The notes beneath the pieces were generated by a model that was not told the origin of the DNA, did not search any database, and worked only from the letters and a program-made list of their open reading frames with translations. Made by a program: the position numbers and the translations under genes. 64,000 nucleotides of DNA from Hyphomonas sp. (GTDB lineage Bacteria > Pseudomonadota > Alphaproteobacteria > Caulobacterales > Hyphomonadaceae): positions 1 to 64,000 of the forward strand of contig NZ_PNMA01000009.1 in the NCBI RefSeq assembly GCF_013823385.1, given 5' to 3'. This document shows positions 8,808 to 18,153 of this stretch, piece by piece (position 1 is the stretch's first letter; the number at the start of each line of letters is the position of its first letter).

Positions 8808-9426
8808 CCACATGCGCGCGGTATCCACGGCCTCGCGCTGGATGGTAGTATTTTAGACGGTTTCCCGCCGGCCAACCTGGCAATGGTATCGAAATTTCTG
8901 TCAGTATACCGAATGGTCCACGCTTTGATACGCGAAGCTGAGAATTTCTGACAAGAGGCGTGGATGCAAGGTTTCGGATTATAATGAAAGTTTGAAGCTG
9001 CTCGGCATGTTTCTTTATGTTGTGTAGCGAAGGCGCGCCGGCAAACCAGATCGTGGCTGAGCGCACAGGTGCGATCGTTCGCAGATGCAGACGGGGATCG
9101 GCAGGCTGGGGAAAATATCCCCTGGAGGCATCATCCGGAAAATCAAACCTGACAACCGGTTTTCCCCTTACCCGTTCTGCTTCCGCAGGTGCGGCAAGAA
9201 CCCATTGGTCATCCGCCGATTGCTCCACGGGTGCCCGAAGATTTATGGGGCGGTGAGAGGCATTGCGGCCTGACAGGTAGTCAATGAGGATGAGATAACA
9301 GTTCTCTTCAGAAGCGTCTTCGCCCTCAACAATGTCGATTTCCGCCGACAGATGCTCCGGGATTTCCCGGATCTCTATCCGGCCCTCCCTCAGTATTGTC
9401 CGTCCCCGATGGTTTTGCGTTTCCAT
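8794..9426 (-). CDS. Hypothetical protein
   Basis: ATG 9426 is preferred over the in-frame TTG at 9444 because AAAGGA lies about nine bases upstream. The N-terminal half (METQNHRGRTILREGRIEIR, acidic IVEGEDASEEN, LILIDYL) looks like a real soluble protein. The C-terminal part has coding-poor composition and overlaps the tail of the convergent kinase gene by 14 bases, so the true end is uncertain. It lies directly downstream of the yqjDE-like pair on the same strand. No family recognised. Confidence 0.5.
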   Translation of the reverse strand: METQNHRGRTILREGRIEIREIPEHLSAEIDIVEGEDASEENCYLILIDYLSGRNASHRPINLRAPVEQSADDQWVLAAPAEAERVRGKPVVRFDFPDDASRGYFPQPADPRLHLRTIAPVRSATIWFAGAPSLHNIKKHAEQLQTFIIIRNLASTPLVRNSQLRVSKRGPFGILTEISIPLPGWPAGNRLKYYHPARGRGYRAHVVRTP

Positions 9427-9440
9427 ACCATCGGATCCTT

Positions 9441-9899
9441 TCAATTTGTGGTTCTGCTGCCGGGAAGTCTTTCTGCATCGTCCATGATCTTTATGAGGAA
9501 TGGGCTCAGTGCCGCCGGGAGGCTCACAGAACCAAGACCTGACAGCAAGGCAACAAGAAGCGCGGCCATCGGACTGTCAGGCGCCATGCGTTCGGCAATC
9601 CGCATTCCGCGGGCCACGACGTCGTCTGATCCCGTCATTTTCTCCGTATCAGAGGCTTCATTCTTTGCCTCTGGTCTGGCCGTCATGCTGCGGCTTACAA
9701 GATAGCCGAGCAGCGATATGCAAATGAATACTCCGCCGGTAATCGCTGCCGCCAGCGGCTGCGCGACGATCAGCGCAAACCAACCCCACACCGCGATGCT
9801 AAGCCAAACAAGGCCAAGCATCGCAATTGTGCTGAGTGCCACCAGGAGCAGGATGCGCCCCAGCGCACTCTCAGATTTGCGGATTGCATAGTTGAGCAT
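9441..9899 (-). CDS. YqjE-like/holin-superfamily membrane protein
   Basis: A 152-residue protein with two adjacent hydrophobic helices at about 15-65 (ILLLVALSTIAMLGLVWL, then a second including GGVFICISLLGYLV), an acidic linker, and a weaker hydrophobic segment near 120. This topology and its place just after a DUF883 gene match the yqjD-yqjE arrangement of enterobacteria. Function is unknown; a role at the inner membrane in stress or stationary phase is inferred. It begins two bases after the upstream stop. Confidence 0.65.
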   Translation of the reverse strand: MLNYAIRKSESALGRILLLVALSTIAMLGLVWLSIAVWGWFALIVAQPLAAAITGGVFICISLLGYLVSRSMTARPEAKNEASDTEKMTGSDDVVARGMRIAERMAPDSPMAALLVALLSGLGSVSLPAALSPFLIKIMDDAERLPGSRTTN

Positions 9900-9901
9900 G
9901 C

Positions 9902-10210
9902 TCAGCGACGACCTGACAGCATCATGCCAATGAGTACACCAATTCCGGCAACCACACCCACGGTAAGATTTGGGCGCTCCTGAAGGGACTGGCGGACAAA
10001 TTTGATGACCTTCGAGGATTCATCTTCGGCAAGGTGCGCCAGCTGGCGAACACCGTCCTTGGTGTCCGACTGAGCAGCCTCTGCGAGTGCACCAATGTCT
10101 TTGGCTGCGGTGCGAGCTGCCACGGCGGTGTCGTGAAACGTCTCGGCAGCTGCGGTGGCAGTGTTCTTGGCGCTTTTTACAACAGTATTGGTGATGGATT
10201 CGTTCGACAT
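9902..10210 (-). CDS. DUF883 (YqjD/ElaB-like) membrane-anchored protein
   Basis: A 102-residue protein. A long Ala-rich amphipathic helix with KSAKNTATAAAE and ARTAAKDIGALAE is followed by a C-terminal transmembrane helix, VGVVAGIGVLIGMMLSGRR. This is the ElaB/YqjD family layout, in which E. coli members tether ribosomes to the inner membrane in stationary phase. The ribosome role is known for E. coli only. CGGAG about ten bases upstream of the ATG serves as ribosome binding site. First gene of a three-gene minus-strand cluster, with an ECF sigma gene just behind it. Confidence 0.8.
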   Translation of the reverse strand: MSNESITNTVVKSAKNTATAAAETFHDTAVAARTAAKDIGALAEAAQSDTKDGVRQLAHLAEDESSKVIKFVRQSLQERPNLTVGVVAGIGVLIGMMLSGRR

Positions 10211-10290
10211 TTTAATGCTCCGGGAGGCAGATGCGTAAGTGACAGGATCGTCACGCAGGCATCACACATATTTAATGTTTTCCGCGCGGC

Positions 10291-11091
10291 TCACACAGGC
10301 TCGGATTGTACGGGTTGCCTGTGCATCAATCTCGCCGTCGTATCCCCGGCCCGATCCGTACCACCTGCAAGCAGGGCGAGCTGATCCATAAGGTCGTCGA
10401 TCGCGTCGCCGGCACTGAGAGTGGAGTTTGAGATCAAGCCCTGCTCGCTCCCTAACATGAGTTCAGCCAGCCGGACGCGCGCCCGCGACACTCTGCTTTT
10501 GATCGTACCTACTGCGCAGCCGCATACCTTTGCCGCTTCGATGTAGCTTTTGCTGCCAACCCCGACGAGAAGTATTGCTTCACGCTGGTCCAAAGGCAGC
10601 AATCCAATCGCGTGCCTCAGGGACAGCAGCTCAAGCCGGTGGTCGAGGTTGCATTCTTCTGAAGCAAGATTGGCGATGATATCGTCGGACAAAGGTGTCG
10701 TTCGCCAACTGCGCCGCTTATGTGAAAAGAATACGTTGCGCAGGATCGTGGTGCACCAGGCTTTCAGATTGGTGCCTGCCTCAAAACGGCTACGTGCCGC
10801 CCATGCGTTGAGAAGAGTTTCCTGGATCAGATCGTCCGCCAGACTGCTGGACCGGCAGAGCCAGAGCGCATAGCTGCGTAACTCAATCATCTGGCGGGCG
10901 AGATCGACGCTGAAACTCTGCTGGCCCTCTTGGGCGGGGCGTATTCCCGGGTTTGCCGGAACGCCAGCGGCAACGGGCAGGCCGTTAGGAAAACGGACGG
11001 GCAGCGCAGGTCTTTCCGCCGGCTGTCTCACCGGCCAGAGACGACCGGTTTCAGGCGTTCGTACGACATTCTTCCTAGCTTGAGAGATCAT
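10291..11091 (-). CDS. RNA polymerase ECF sigma factor (sigma-70 region 2/4)
   Basis: About 266 residues from ATG 11091, which has GAGG seven bases upstream; an in-frame start at 11232 would add 47 unlikely residues. Region 2 is ADDLIQETLLNAWAARSRF with LKAWCTTILRNVF. Region 4 is AIGLLPLDQREAILL, then AAKVCGCAVGTIKSRVSRARVRL. These are standard ECF motifs, close to the alphaproteobacterial EcfG/RpoE-like group. The N-terminal extension of about 75 residues is longer than usual, and a roughly 50-residue tail follows region 4. No anti-sigma (NepR-like) gene is visible beside it. It probably drives the adjoining membrane-stress genes; that link is inference. Confidence 0.85.
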   Translation of the reverse strand: MISQARKNVVRTPETGRLWPVRQPAERPALPVRFPNGLPVAAGVPANPGIRPAQEGQQSFSVDLARQMIELRSYALWLCRSSSLADDLIQETLLNAWAARSRFEAGTNLKAWCTTILRNVFFSHKRRSWRTTPLSDDIIANLASEECNLDHRLELLSLRHAIGLLPLDQREAILLVGVGSKSYIEAAKVCGCAVGTIKSRVSRARVRLAELMLGSEQGLISNSTLSAGDAIDDLMDQLALLAGGTDRAGDTTARLMHRQPVQSEPV

Positions 11092-11345
11092 TGGAAACCT
11101 CGACTTTCGCATTTGTGCGCCAAATCCGGCGTCAGCATGAGCAATGATGAAAGGCCAGCTCTGGTGCGCCTTCCCACTCAGGTTCATTAAAGAATACACA
11201 ACAAACTGATCTCGGTTAGCTTCGGGAATCACGCAGGCCGTCTGCCGTGGAAATAATCAGGAGCCGGAAGGGAACCATTCGGCTCACCCGGCACTAACAG
11301 GAAACAGATCACGCTCCGCCAATGGAGCGGCTGAGGAGATTTCCG

Positions 11346-11699
11346 ATGAGTAAGATTTTTGCAGCGACCCTTCTGGGGCTCGCATTACTGGCTGCACCTG
11401 CGGCATTTGCCGATCCTGCCCGGGATGAGCTGATCCGGACTGAAGCGCAGATCGCTGCGCTAAACACAGCGGATGCATCAACTGCCGCCCCCGCGAATTT
11501 CAAGGAAGCCCAACTCCGGCTCAGTGAAGCGCGCGCTGCAGAAGACAAGAACAAGGACAAGGAATCCATATGGCGCTCTACGGAGGCATCGCTTCAGGCA
11601 GAAATTGTCCAGGAAAAAATCAAGCTTCGCAGTCTCCAGCGAACAGTCTCTGAAATCGAGATTGGCATCGCCACGCTCCGCCGTGAACTGAACTCATAG
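11346..11699 (+). CDS. Secreted DUF4398-like coiled-coil protein
   Basis: A 117-residue protein from ATG 11346, preceded by GAGGAG nine bases upstream. It has a Sec signal peptide (KIFAATLLGLALLAAPAAFA). The mature helix has the DUF4398 pattern: AQIAALNTADASTAAPANFK, EAQLRLSEARAAEDKNK. It precedes an OmpA-like lipoprotein carrying a related region by 12 bases, so the two are likely an operon and partners in the periplasm. Function unknown. Confidence 0.7.
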   Translation: MSKIFAATLLGLALLAAPAAFADPARDELIRTEAQIAALNTADASTAAPANFKEAQLRLSEARAAEDKNKDKESIWRSTEASLQAEIVQEKIKLRSLQRTVSEIEIGIATLRRELNS

Positions 11700-11711
11700 A
11701 AAGTGACGACG

Positions 11712-12605
11712 ATGAAACGCCAACAAACACAACAAGCCGGGCTCACAGGAATCGCCCTTGTTCTTGCCCTGGGCGCCTGTGCTTCTGCGCCGGATGCGAG
11801 CCCCCGGCTTCTCGCGGCTGAGGCGTCTCTGGCGCAGGCCAGAACCCAACCGGCAACCATGCAATCGGGCCGCTCTGCAATCGAAAGAGCAGACATAGCA
11901 ATGGCAGAGGCGCGTGAGTACTACATGCGCCGCAAACAGGATGAGTACATTCACGCAATCCGTATGGGGGAGGGGTATGTTACCCTTGCTGAAACGCGTG
12001 GGCTTCAAAGTACCTCAAATGCGCGTATCGCGGCCCTCAATGCGGAACGCGCAGAAATTGTCTCGCAAGCCAGATTGCGAGACCTGGCAACGGCCAGAGA
12101 CAGGGCAATGGTTGCCGAGAAACGGGCAGACCGCTCAGAAGTGGTTGCTGCCGGGGCAGTCGCAGACAGCGAAATCTCGGAAGCCGGCCGCGTCTCGGCT
12201 GAAGCCCGCGCTACCACCCTGAGAGAAGAACTTGCCGAATACGAACAATCAAGAACAGACCTCGGTGTGACGCTTATCCTTAGAGACCTGCAGTTTGCTT
12301 CTGGATCTGCGGTGCTGACCAGCGGTGCAAAAGGACGTTTGTCACCTTTGGCCTCCTTTCTGGCCAAGCAGCCCGAAGCGCGTATCCAGATTGCGGGCCA
12401 TACTGACTCACAAGGCACTGAAGACTACAATCTGGGCCTCTCCGAACGCCGGGCAAGGTCGGTAGCGGCCTACCTCATTTCTACGGGCGTCGATGCCGGG
12501 AGGGTCACCAGTATTGGCTTTGGTGAAAGCGTTCCATTGTCGTCAAATGATACCGCCGCAGGCCGGGCGATAAATCGCCGCGTGGAAGTGACAATTATGG
12601 ACTGA
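11712..12605 (+). CDS. DUF4398-OmpA family peptidoglycan-binding lipoprotein
   Basis: About 297 residues; ATG 11712 is chosen, with GTG 11703 also possible. Lipoprotein signal with Cys in ALGACAS. Residues about 30-100 repeat the DUF4398 helical pattern (ERADIAMAEAREYYMRRK). A long Ala/Glu-rich coiled coil follows. The C-terminal OmpA domain (about 185-297) has FASGSAVLTSGAKGRL, the binding motif IAGHTDSQGTEDYNLGLSERRA and GRAINRRVEVTI. The Asp and Arg that bind diaminopimelate in OmpA domains are present. It likely anchors the outer membrane to peptidoglycan. Confidence 0.85.
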   Translation: MKRQQTQQAGLTGIALVLALGACASAPDASPRLLAAEASLAQARTQPATMQSGRSAIERADIAMAEAREYYMRRKQDEYIHAIRMGEGYVTLAETRGLQSTSNARIAALNAERAEIVSQARLRDLATARDRAMVAEKRADRSEVVAAGAVADSEISEAGRVSAEARATTLREELAEYEQSRTDLGVTLILRDLQFASGSAVLTSGAKGRLSPLASFLAKQPEARIQIAGHTDSQGTEDYNLGLSERRARSVAAYLISTGVDAGRVTSIGFGESVPLSSNDTAAGRAINRRVEVTIMD

Positions 12606-12731
12606 GGTTTTTGTTCGGCGAAATATTCGGGCTCCTCATTAGCCAGCCCTAAGAGGGGAGGCGGCTGCAGGGGCACGAATCCGCCTGACGGCGATATCGG
12701 TTCTTGTTTCCTGAAGCTTATGGAGAGTGAA

Positions 12732-13574
12732 ATGCCGCGCAATGCAGACCGCGCCTTTCGCGCAGAGGCGAACCTCCGGTCTCAGGTGCCCAAGCCCGAT
12801 TCCCTGGAGACCGGACTGGATATATCGGGCGTGCGACACTCGAGCGTTCTGCCGCTGCCTGAGGCTTTCCGGTACAAGCTTGAAAGATACGCTCGCCTGA
12901 GGGGACGCGCGCCCAAATCTATGGACGCGCTGCTGAAATCAAGTCGTGGGTTTGAACCTGGTGTGCAGCTGCTTTGCCAGGGTGAGCGCGCCGGGCAGGT
13001 GTTCATCGTCAAGCAGGGTTGGACATTTACCAGCTGCTCACAGCCCAATGGAACCCGTCAGATTCACAACGTGCAGATACCGGGGGATGTGGCCGGCTTG
13101 CAAAATCTTCTTATGCCCTTCACGCTCTGTGACCTTACAGCCATCACACGCGTTGAAGCATGCGAGATCGGCGCAGATTGCCTGGCAGAGGCTGCGGCAA
13201 CAGATCCTGAACTTGCGCATTTCCTGCTCTGGCTTCTGGCCTGTGAAATCGCAGTGGCGGGCGAGCGCCTGATTGGCGTCGGCCGCCGGACAGCGATCGA
13301 GCGCACAGCCCATTTCATTCTGGAACTTGCGGCCCGCCTGAAGCTTGCAGGTTTGGAAACAGAGAATGCGTTTGCCTGTCCGATGACACAGCACCTCTTT
13401 GGCGATTCGCTGGGTTTAACGTCCGTACACGTAAACAGGATGATGCGGGAACTTCGTACAGCAGGCCTCGTCCACCATCAATGCGGCTGGCTGCGGGTGC
13501 TTGATCGGGAGAGACTTGCGCGGATGGCAATGTTTGACAGTGCCTATCTTGATTATCCGGCTCTGGCTGGCTGA
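12732..13574 (+). CDS. Crp/Fnr family transcriptional regulator
   Basis: About 280 residues. ATG 12732 has GGAGAG just upstream; ATG 12720 is an alternative four codons earlier. After a 60-residue lead comes a cyclic-nucleotide-like beta barrel (FEPGVQLLCQGERAGQVFIV, IPGDVAGLQNL). A C-terminal Crp-type helix-turn-helix (about 215-265) reads TQHLFGDSLGLTSVHVNRMMREL. No Fnr-style cysteine cluster is seen, so an oxygen-sensing iron-sulfur site is unlikely. This type is common in alphaproteobacteria; its signal is unknown. It may control the adjoining envelope genes. Confidence 0.85.
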   Translation: MPRNADRAFRAEANLRSQVPKPDSLETGLDISGVRHSSVLPLPEAFRYKLERYARLRGRAPKSMDALLKSSRGFEPGVQLLCQGERAGQVFIVKQGWTFTSCSQPNGTRQIHNVQIPGDVAGLQNLLMPFTLCDLTAITRVEACEIGADCLAEAAATDPELAHFLLWLLACEIAVAGERLIGVGRRTAIERTAHFILELAARLKLAGLETENAFACPMTQHLFGDSLGLTSVHVNRMMRELRTAGLVHHQCGWLRVLDRERLARMAMFDSAYLDYPALAG

Positions 13575-13584
13575 AGAAACGGAA

Positions 13585-13614
13585 ACGGCACCGCTGGGGA
13601 TACCAGGGTGCCGT
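13585..13614. terminator. Hairpin between convergent genes
   Basis: ACGGCACC-g-CTGG pairs with CCAG-g-GTGCCGT, a long stem with a short loop, 11 bases past the crp-type stop. There is no clear T-run on the plus strand, so terminator strength is uncertain. Confidence 0.5.
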
Positions 13615-13718
13615 CATTCCAATGCTCCCCCGGCTGTAGCAGTCTAGCATTTTCCGCCAGATCGGGAAGCCGGCGCTCAATCTTGCGCGGGGCCGTTGGA
13701 GTTCAGAAACAGTTCGAC

Positions 13719-13973
13719 TTACTTGAGCGCCCGGGCCGCTTCCTTGAGTTCACGCATAGCCTCGGTGTTATTGCCGGATTTCTGCGCTTTCTCAGCAGAC
13801 TGATAATGCTTCAGAGCGTTGGCTTTCTTGACGCCTTCCGGCGCCTCGTCCCAGGCGGTCTTCACCGTCTGCATTTCGGTGATCACACCTGATTGACTGT
13901 CATTGGAAGAACCTTCTGCCGACAGCTGAGTCTGAGGAACGATGGGGTCTTTGTTCGTGTTCTGATCGGTCAT
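13719..13973 (-). CDS. Small hypothetical protein
   Basis: 84 residues from ATG 13973, which has AAGGAAA upstream. Acidic and polar N-terminus (MTDQNTNKDP), then a helical part: EMQTVKTAWDEAPEGVKKAN, YQSAEKAQKSGNNTEAMREL. It has no signal peptide or membrane helix. The repeating Lys/Ala/Glu helix resembles small stress-associated proteins, but I know no family. A perfect hairpin (14032-14049) lies about 60 bases upstream of its start. Confidence 0.65.
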   Translation of the reverse strand: MTDQNTNKDPIVPQTQLSAEGSSNDSQSGVITEMQTVKTAWDEAPEGVKKANALKHYQSAEKAQKSGNNTEAMRELKEAARALK

Positions 13974-15017
13974 TTTCGGTTTCCTTGTATTTGTGCCTGG
14001 ACTCCGGTGGTGGCGCCCGCGCACACTTCTGCTGACGGGTCACCGTCAGCAGAAAAGCAAGTGTATGTCGTCATCGGAATTGGCGCATTGATTCAGGTTG
14101 GTTTCGAACCAGATAGTAATTTTTGGGTCATTGGCATTTCACCTGACTTCACTTGCGGAACCCGCCTCATTCGTCCGGCAATGCGGATCCAATGCCAGAT
14201 TCACATTCGACCTCAGATCTCCGCAGGAATTCTGGGTGAAGCGGGCGCGCCGATGCGGCAGTGTTCAAGGGATGCCTAACCATTGGATGTCAGCACTTCG
14301 AGACACGTGGCTATCCCTTTTGCCGCTCCGTACCGGCACCCGAGCGGCCAAGCTAAAGAGGCATTGAACGCAAGCCGTCGGCAGCAATATCGCCGCCGCG
14401 CGCATTTGTCCTAGGGCATTTGGATTATGCATCAACAAACATGTCGAATCCGGCGAGCCTGGTGCTATGGATCATTTGATAACTGCTGCACGCCGGATGA
14501 GTAATGAAAAATAAAAAATGCCTTATGTTATTCGTCCGTTGACGGAAAATTATTCCTCTCCGCCACTTTCCTGGAAAGTTGAAACAAGACAAACGCCTAT
14601 CGCGGCGGGTAACCGTCTTATGAAGTCGATGAAGGCTTCCTGCCGTCCGGGCGGCTGGCGGCTGATGTGGGCAGATCTGCAAGGGTATCTCTGGGCGGAC
14701 GGTATTGCTGGCAGGCTGAGGCAGACTTTTGGGGAGTTTATCTCCCCGGTGCCTCAAACGAAGGTGGTCCTGATACGTGAGGCAGCAGGCACACATATTC
14801 CAGGGCGCGGCCGGGTGGGATGCGTAGGCTAACTTGAAGTTGACGAAGCACGGTTGCGCCTGCCTGCGGGAGGCGCAGTAGAATGGCCTCCTCAGGGGCG
14901 ATATTTCGCACATAGGGAGAACTACCTAGGGCCCCTCCGGCCCGTGTCCGAGTATGAAGCGGATGTGAGGCTTGCAGGCCTCTGCCTGGGCGCCCACACT
15001 TCCGGAGCGAGGGTTTC
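13974..15017. other. About 1 kb without a convincing gene
   Basis: Only short ORFs with non-protein-like composition are found on both strands. The 14400-14600 part is AT-rich. A 7-bp perfect stem (CTGACGG/CCGTCAG, 14032-14049) and a 6-bp stem (GCGCCT/AGGCGC) near 14850 are visible. It could hold promoters, an sRNA or decayed genes; nothing stronger can be supported. Confidence 0.5.
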
Positions 15018-15755
15018 ATGCCGCAAACAGCCGCCCCAGCCCTTACTGATACGGGCAATTGTTTCGAAGTCCGCAGGCTCCGGCGCGTCTATGGGACCGG
15101 GACGGCGGCGGTGCATGCGCTCCGCGGGATCGATCTCGACCTTCCCAAAGGCGAACTGGTCGTTGTTCTCGGCGCTTCGGGTAGCGGGAAGTCGACCTTT
15201 CTCAACATCATCGGCGGCCTCGACCGGCCGACCGAGGGAACGGTGCTGTTCCGGGGGCAGGATATTTCAAAAGCTACAGACCGAGCGTTGACGGACTACA
15301 GGCGCCGCCATGTCGGATTTGTTTTCCAGTTCTACAACCTCATGCCCAGCCTGACCGCCTGGGAGAATGTGGCGCTGGTGACGGAGATTGCCGAAAACCC
15401 CATGCCCCCCCTTGAGGCACTCGCGCTCGTCGGGCTGGAAGAGAGGGCGAACCATTTTCCAGCGCAGCTTTCGGGCGGCGAGCAGCAGCGCGTTGCCATC
15501 GCGCGCGCGGTTGCCAAACAGCCGAATGTCCTGCTGTGCGACGAGCCGACGGGCGCGCTCGACTCCCGGACAGGGGTACGCGTGCTCGAAGCGCTCAAGA
15601 CCGTGAACGAAAACCTCAACGCCACCACGCTGCTGATCACGCACAATGCGGGTATCGCGGCGATGGCCCATAGGGTCATAGAGTTCTCTGACGGACTTGT
15701 ACGGGAGGTTAGAGAGAACCGGAGCCGGATCAAGCCCAGCGAGATTTCCTGGTGA
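15018..15755 (+). CDS. ABC transporter ATP-binding protein (LolD/MacB-type)
   Basis: 245 residues. Walker [10 protein letters not shown] (about residue 50), Q-loop FQFYNLMP, signature LSGGEQQR, Walker [10 protein letters not shown] and switch His in LLITHN are all present, so it should be an active ATPase. The sequence is of the LolD/MacB/FtsE class that drives FtsX-type permeases. GAGGG lies six to ten bases before ATG 15018. Its stop overlaps the permease start (GTGA), so translation is coupled. With the next two genes it forms a complete ABC exporter trio. Confidence 0.92.
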   Translation: MPQTAAPALTDTGNCFEVRRLRRVYGTGTAAVHALRGIDLDLPKGELVVVLGASGSGKSTFLNIIGGLDRPTEGTVLFRGQDISKATDRALTDYRRRHVGFVFQFYNLMPSLTAWENVALVTEIAENPMPPLEALALVGLEERANHFPAQLSGGEQQRVAIARAVAKQPNVLLCDEPTGALDSRTGVRVLEALKTVNENLNATTLLITHNAGIAAMAHRVIEFSDGLVREVRENRSRIKPSEISW

Positions 15756-18142
15756 GCTTCGTTCATCTTCCCGCCTGGCTTGGCATTCTTGATCGCAAGC
15801 TGCTGCGTGATCTCTGGGCCATCCGCGTGCAGGTGCTTGCGATTGCGCTTGTGATTGCGGGCGGTGTGTCGATCCAGCTCCTGTCTGCAGGCTTGATGAC
15901 CTCTTTGCAGGAAACCCGGCGCGTCTATTACGAGCAGTCGCTGATGGCGGATATCTGGGCGCCGGTGGTGCGCGCGCCAGATCGCAGCGTCCAGCCGCTC
16001 GCCGAGATTGGCGGTGTCCAGGCCGTGGAGGCGCGCATTCGCATGCCGGCCAGGATTGACGTGCCGGGCAGGGCCGGGTTTGCGGCCGGCGAGCTGATTT
16101 CGCTACCCGAGGGCCGGGAAGCGTCGGTGAACCGGCTGTATCTGGAAATGGGACGGCTGCCGGATCCGCATCGCCGCGACGAGGTAGCCGTGCTGAAGGG
16201 GTTTGCCCTCGCCAATGGGCTGTTGCCCGGAGACTTTCTGGATGTAACCGCGCAGGGATCGCAATTCAGGGTGACGATCACCGGATTTGTTCTGTCTGCA
16301 GAACATGTCTACAGTATCGCGCCGGGCCAGCTTGTACCCGATGAAGCCGAGTTCGGTGTGCTCTGGATGAGCCATCTGCCCCTGGCCCAGCTTACCGACC
16401 GCCGGGGCAGCTTTACCGAGGCAGTCTTCCGTCTGCGCGATCTTGCGCAGGAAGCTGCGGTGATTGCCGAGATTGACCGGATACTGGCGCCCTATGGCGG
16501 CCTTGGGGCTTATGGGCGCAAGGATCAGCTCTCCGATGCGTTCGTCTCAAGCGAGATCGACCAGTTGCAAACGCTGGGGCAGGTTGTGCCGCCGGTGTTT
16601 CTCGCTGTGGCCGCATTTCTCGTCTATGTGGTCGTCTCCCGCCTGGTTCAGGTGCAACGCCCTGCCATCGGGCTCCTGAAATCCTATGGCTACAGTGATC
16701 TTGAAGTGACGATGCACTATTTCCGGCTGCTGATGATCATCGGTGGCCTGGGGCTTCTGATCGGCATCCTGCTCGGCGCCTGGTTTGGGCACCGGCTGAC
16801 GGCCATGTATATCCGCTATTATGATTTTCCGTATCTCATCTTCCGGGCCAGCCTGACGGACTATGTGATTGTCTGCGCGGTGTCGGCTGCGGCTGTTGTG
16901 GGCGGCGGGCTGGTCGCCGTCCGGCGGGTGGCCCGGCTGAACCCTGCCGAGGCGATGAACCCTCCTCCGCCGCCGGACTTTTCGCGCGGCGCAGGCACCT
17001 GGATCACGCGGTTTGACTTCATCGATCAGCAAACCCGGATGATCCTGCGCCAGATCGTGCGCTGGCCGGGCCGGGCCGCGCTGACGGTGAGCGGCGTTAC
17101 CGCATCGCTCGCGCTGCTGATCTCGGTGATGACCATGACCGATGCCATGCAGCACATGATCGCGACCCATTTCGCCGAGGCCAACCGGTACGACGCCGCC
17201 GTGATCTTCAATGAAGCGCGCGACGCCCGCGCTGAACGCGAGATTGCCCGCATGCCGGGGGTGACAATGGCAGAGCCCTTCCGGGCCGTACCAGTCAGGA
17301 TCGAGGCAGCCCAGCGCAGCGAACGGGTTGCGCTGATGGGTGTGGTGGAGGGCGCCGAACTCTCGCGGCTGCTGGACGCGAAAGGGCGGCCCGTGACGCC
17401 CCCGCCGGGCGGTCTGGTCCTGTCGTCCGATCTGGCCGCGCGGCTGTCCATAGCGGCTGGCGACGACGTGCGGATCAGTGTTCTTGAGGGGCGCCGTCCC
17501 GTGCGGACCCTGCCGGTGTCTGCGATTGCGGAAACCTATTTCGGCTCAGGCGCCCAGATGGAAGCGGGGGATCTGGCCCGGCTTCTGGGAGACAGCCAGC
17601 TGGCCTCGGGTGTCTATCTTCGCCTTGACCCGGCATTGGAAACAGCCGTCCATGACAAGCTTCGCGACGCCCCGCTCGTCACCGGTGTCACGCTTCAGAA
17701 CCAAGCGCGGGAACGCCTGTCGCAACTGATGGATGAGAATCTCGGCGTGTCGCTCGGCGTATTCGTCATCTTTGCTGCCGTGATTGCGCTCGGTGTGGTC
17801 TACAACACCGTGCGGATCAGCTTCATCGAGCGTCAGCGCGAACTGGCTTCCCTGCGCGTGCTGGGCTTCTCCCGCGGCGCCGTCTCCTACATCCTGCTGG
17901 GGGAGGTGGCGCTGCTGACCCTCCTGGCCATCCCCTTGGGCCTGATCGCCGGGGCGGGCTTGTCCGTCTATTTCTCTCACGCCATGGCATCTGACCTGTT
18001 CCGGCTGCCGTTCATCATCAACCCGGCGACCTATGCCTTTGCCACGCTTGTCATCCTTGGCGCGGCGGCCCTTTCGGGCCTGCTCGTGCGTCATCAGATT
18101 GACCGGCTGGATCTCGTCGAAGCTCTCAAGGGCCTTCAGTAA
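15752..18142 (+). CDS. FtsX/MacB-type ABC transporter permease
   Basis: 796 residues from GTG 15752. It has two FtsX-like units. An N-terminal helix ([17 protein letters not shown]) precedes a periplasmic domain and three helices near 280-400. A second such set begins near 430 ([18 protein letters not shown]) and ends with three helices at the C-terminus ([18 protein letters not shown] onward). This duplicated layout is that of the fused DevC/LolCE-like permeases paired with an adaptor protein. Substrate unknown; lipids, lipoproteins or toxic compounds are typical of the class. Confidence 0.9.
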   Translation: MSFVHLPAWLGILDRKLLRDLWAIRVQVLAIALVIAGGVSIQLLSAGLMTSLQETRRVYYEQSLMADIWAPVVRAPDRSVQPLAEIGGVQAVEARIRMPARIDVPGRAGFAAGELISLPEGREASVNRLYLEMGRLPDPHRRDEVAVLKGFALANGLLPGDFLDVTAQGSQFRVTITGFVLSAEHVYSIAPGQLVPDEAEFGVLWMSHLPLAQLTDRRGSFTEAVFRLRDLAQEAAVIAEIDRILAPYGGLGAYGRKDQLSDAFVSSEIDQLQTLGQVVPPVFLAVAAFLVYVVVSRLVQVQRPAIGLLKSYGYSDLEVTMHYFRLLMIIGGLGLLIGILLGAWFGHRLTAMYIRYYDFPYLIFRASLTDYVIVCAVSAAAVVGGGLVAVRRVARLNPAEAMNPPPPPDFSRGAGTWITRFDFIDQQTRMILRQIVRWPGRAALTVSGVTASLALLISVMTMTDAMQHMIATHFAEANRYDAAVIFNEARDARAEREIARMPGVTMAEPFRAVPVRIEAAQRSERVALMGVVEGAELSRLLDAKGRPVTPPPGGLVLSSDLAARLSIAAGDDVRISVLEGRRPVRTLPVSAIAETYFGSGAQMEAGDLARLLGDSQLASGVYLRLDPALETAVHDKLRDAPLVTGVTLQNQARERLSQLMDENLGVSLGVFVIFAAVIALGVVYNTVRISFIERQRELASLRVLGFSRGAVSYILLGEVALLTLLAIPLGLIAGAGLSVYFSHAMASDLFRLPFIINPATYAFATLVILGAAALSGLLVRHQIDRLDLVEALKGLQ

Positions 18143-18153
18143 TGGAGAAGCCA

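Noticed and set aside
11271-11300. EcfG-type promoter starting GGAACC upstream of the DUF4398 gene
   Set aside because: No CGTT-like -10 at 16-17 bases; a lone -35 match is not enough.
14425-14913. 162-residue minus-strand ORF in the 14-15 kb gap
   Set aside because: Cys/Pro/Arg-rich with no protein-like pattern, and no ribosome binding site.
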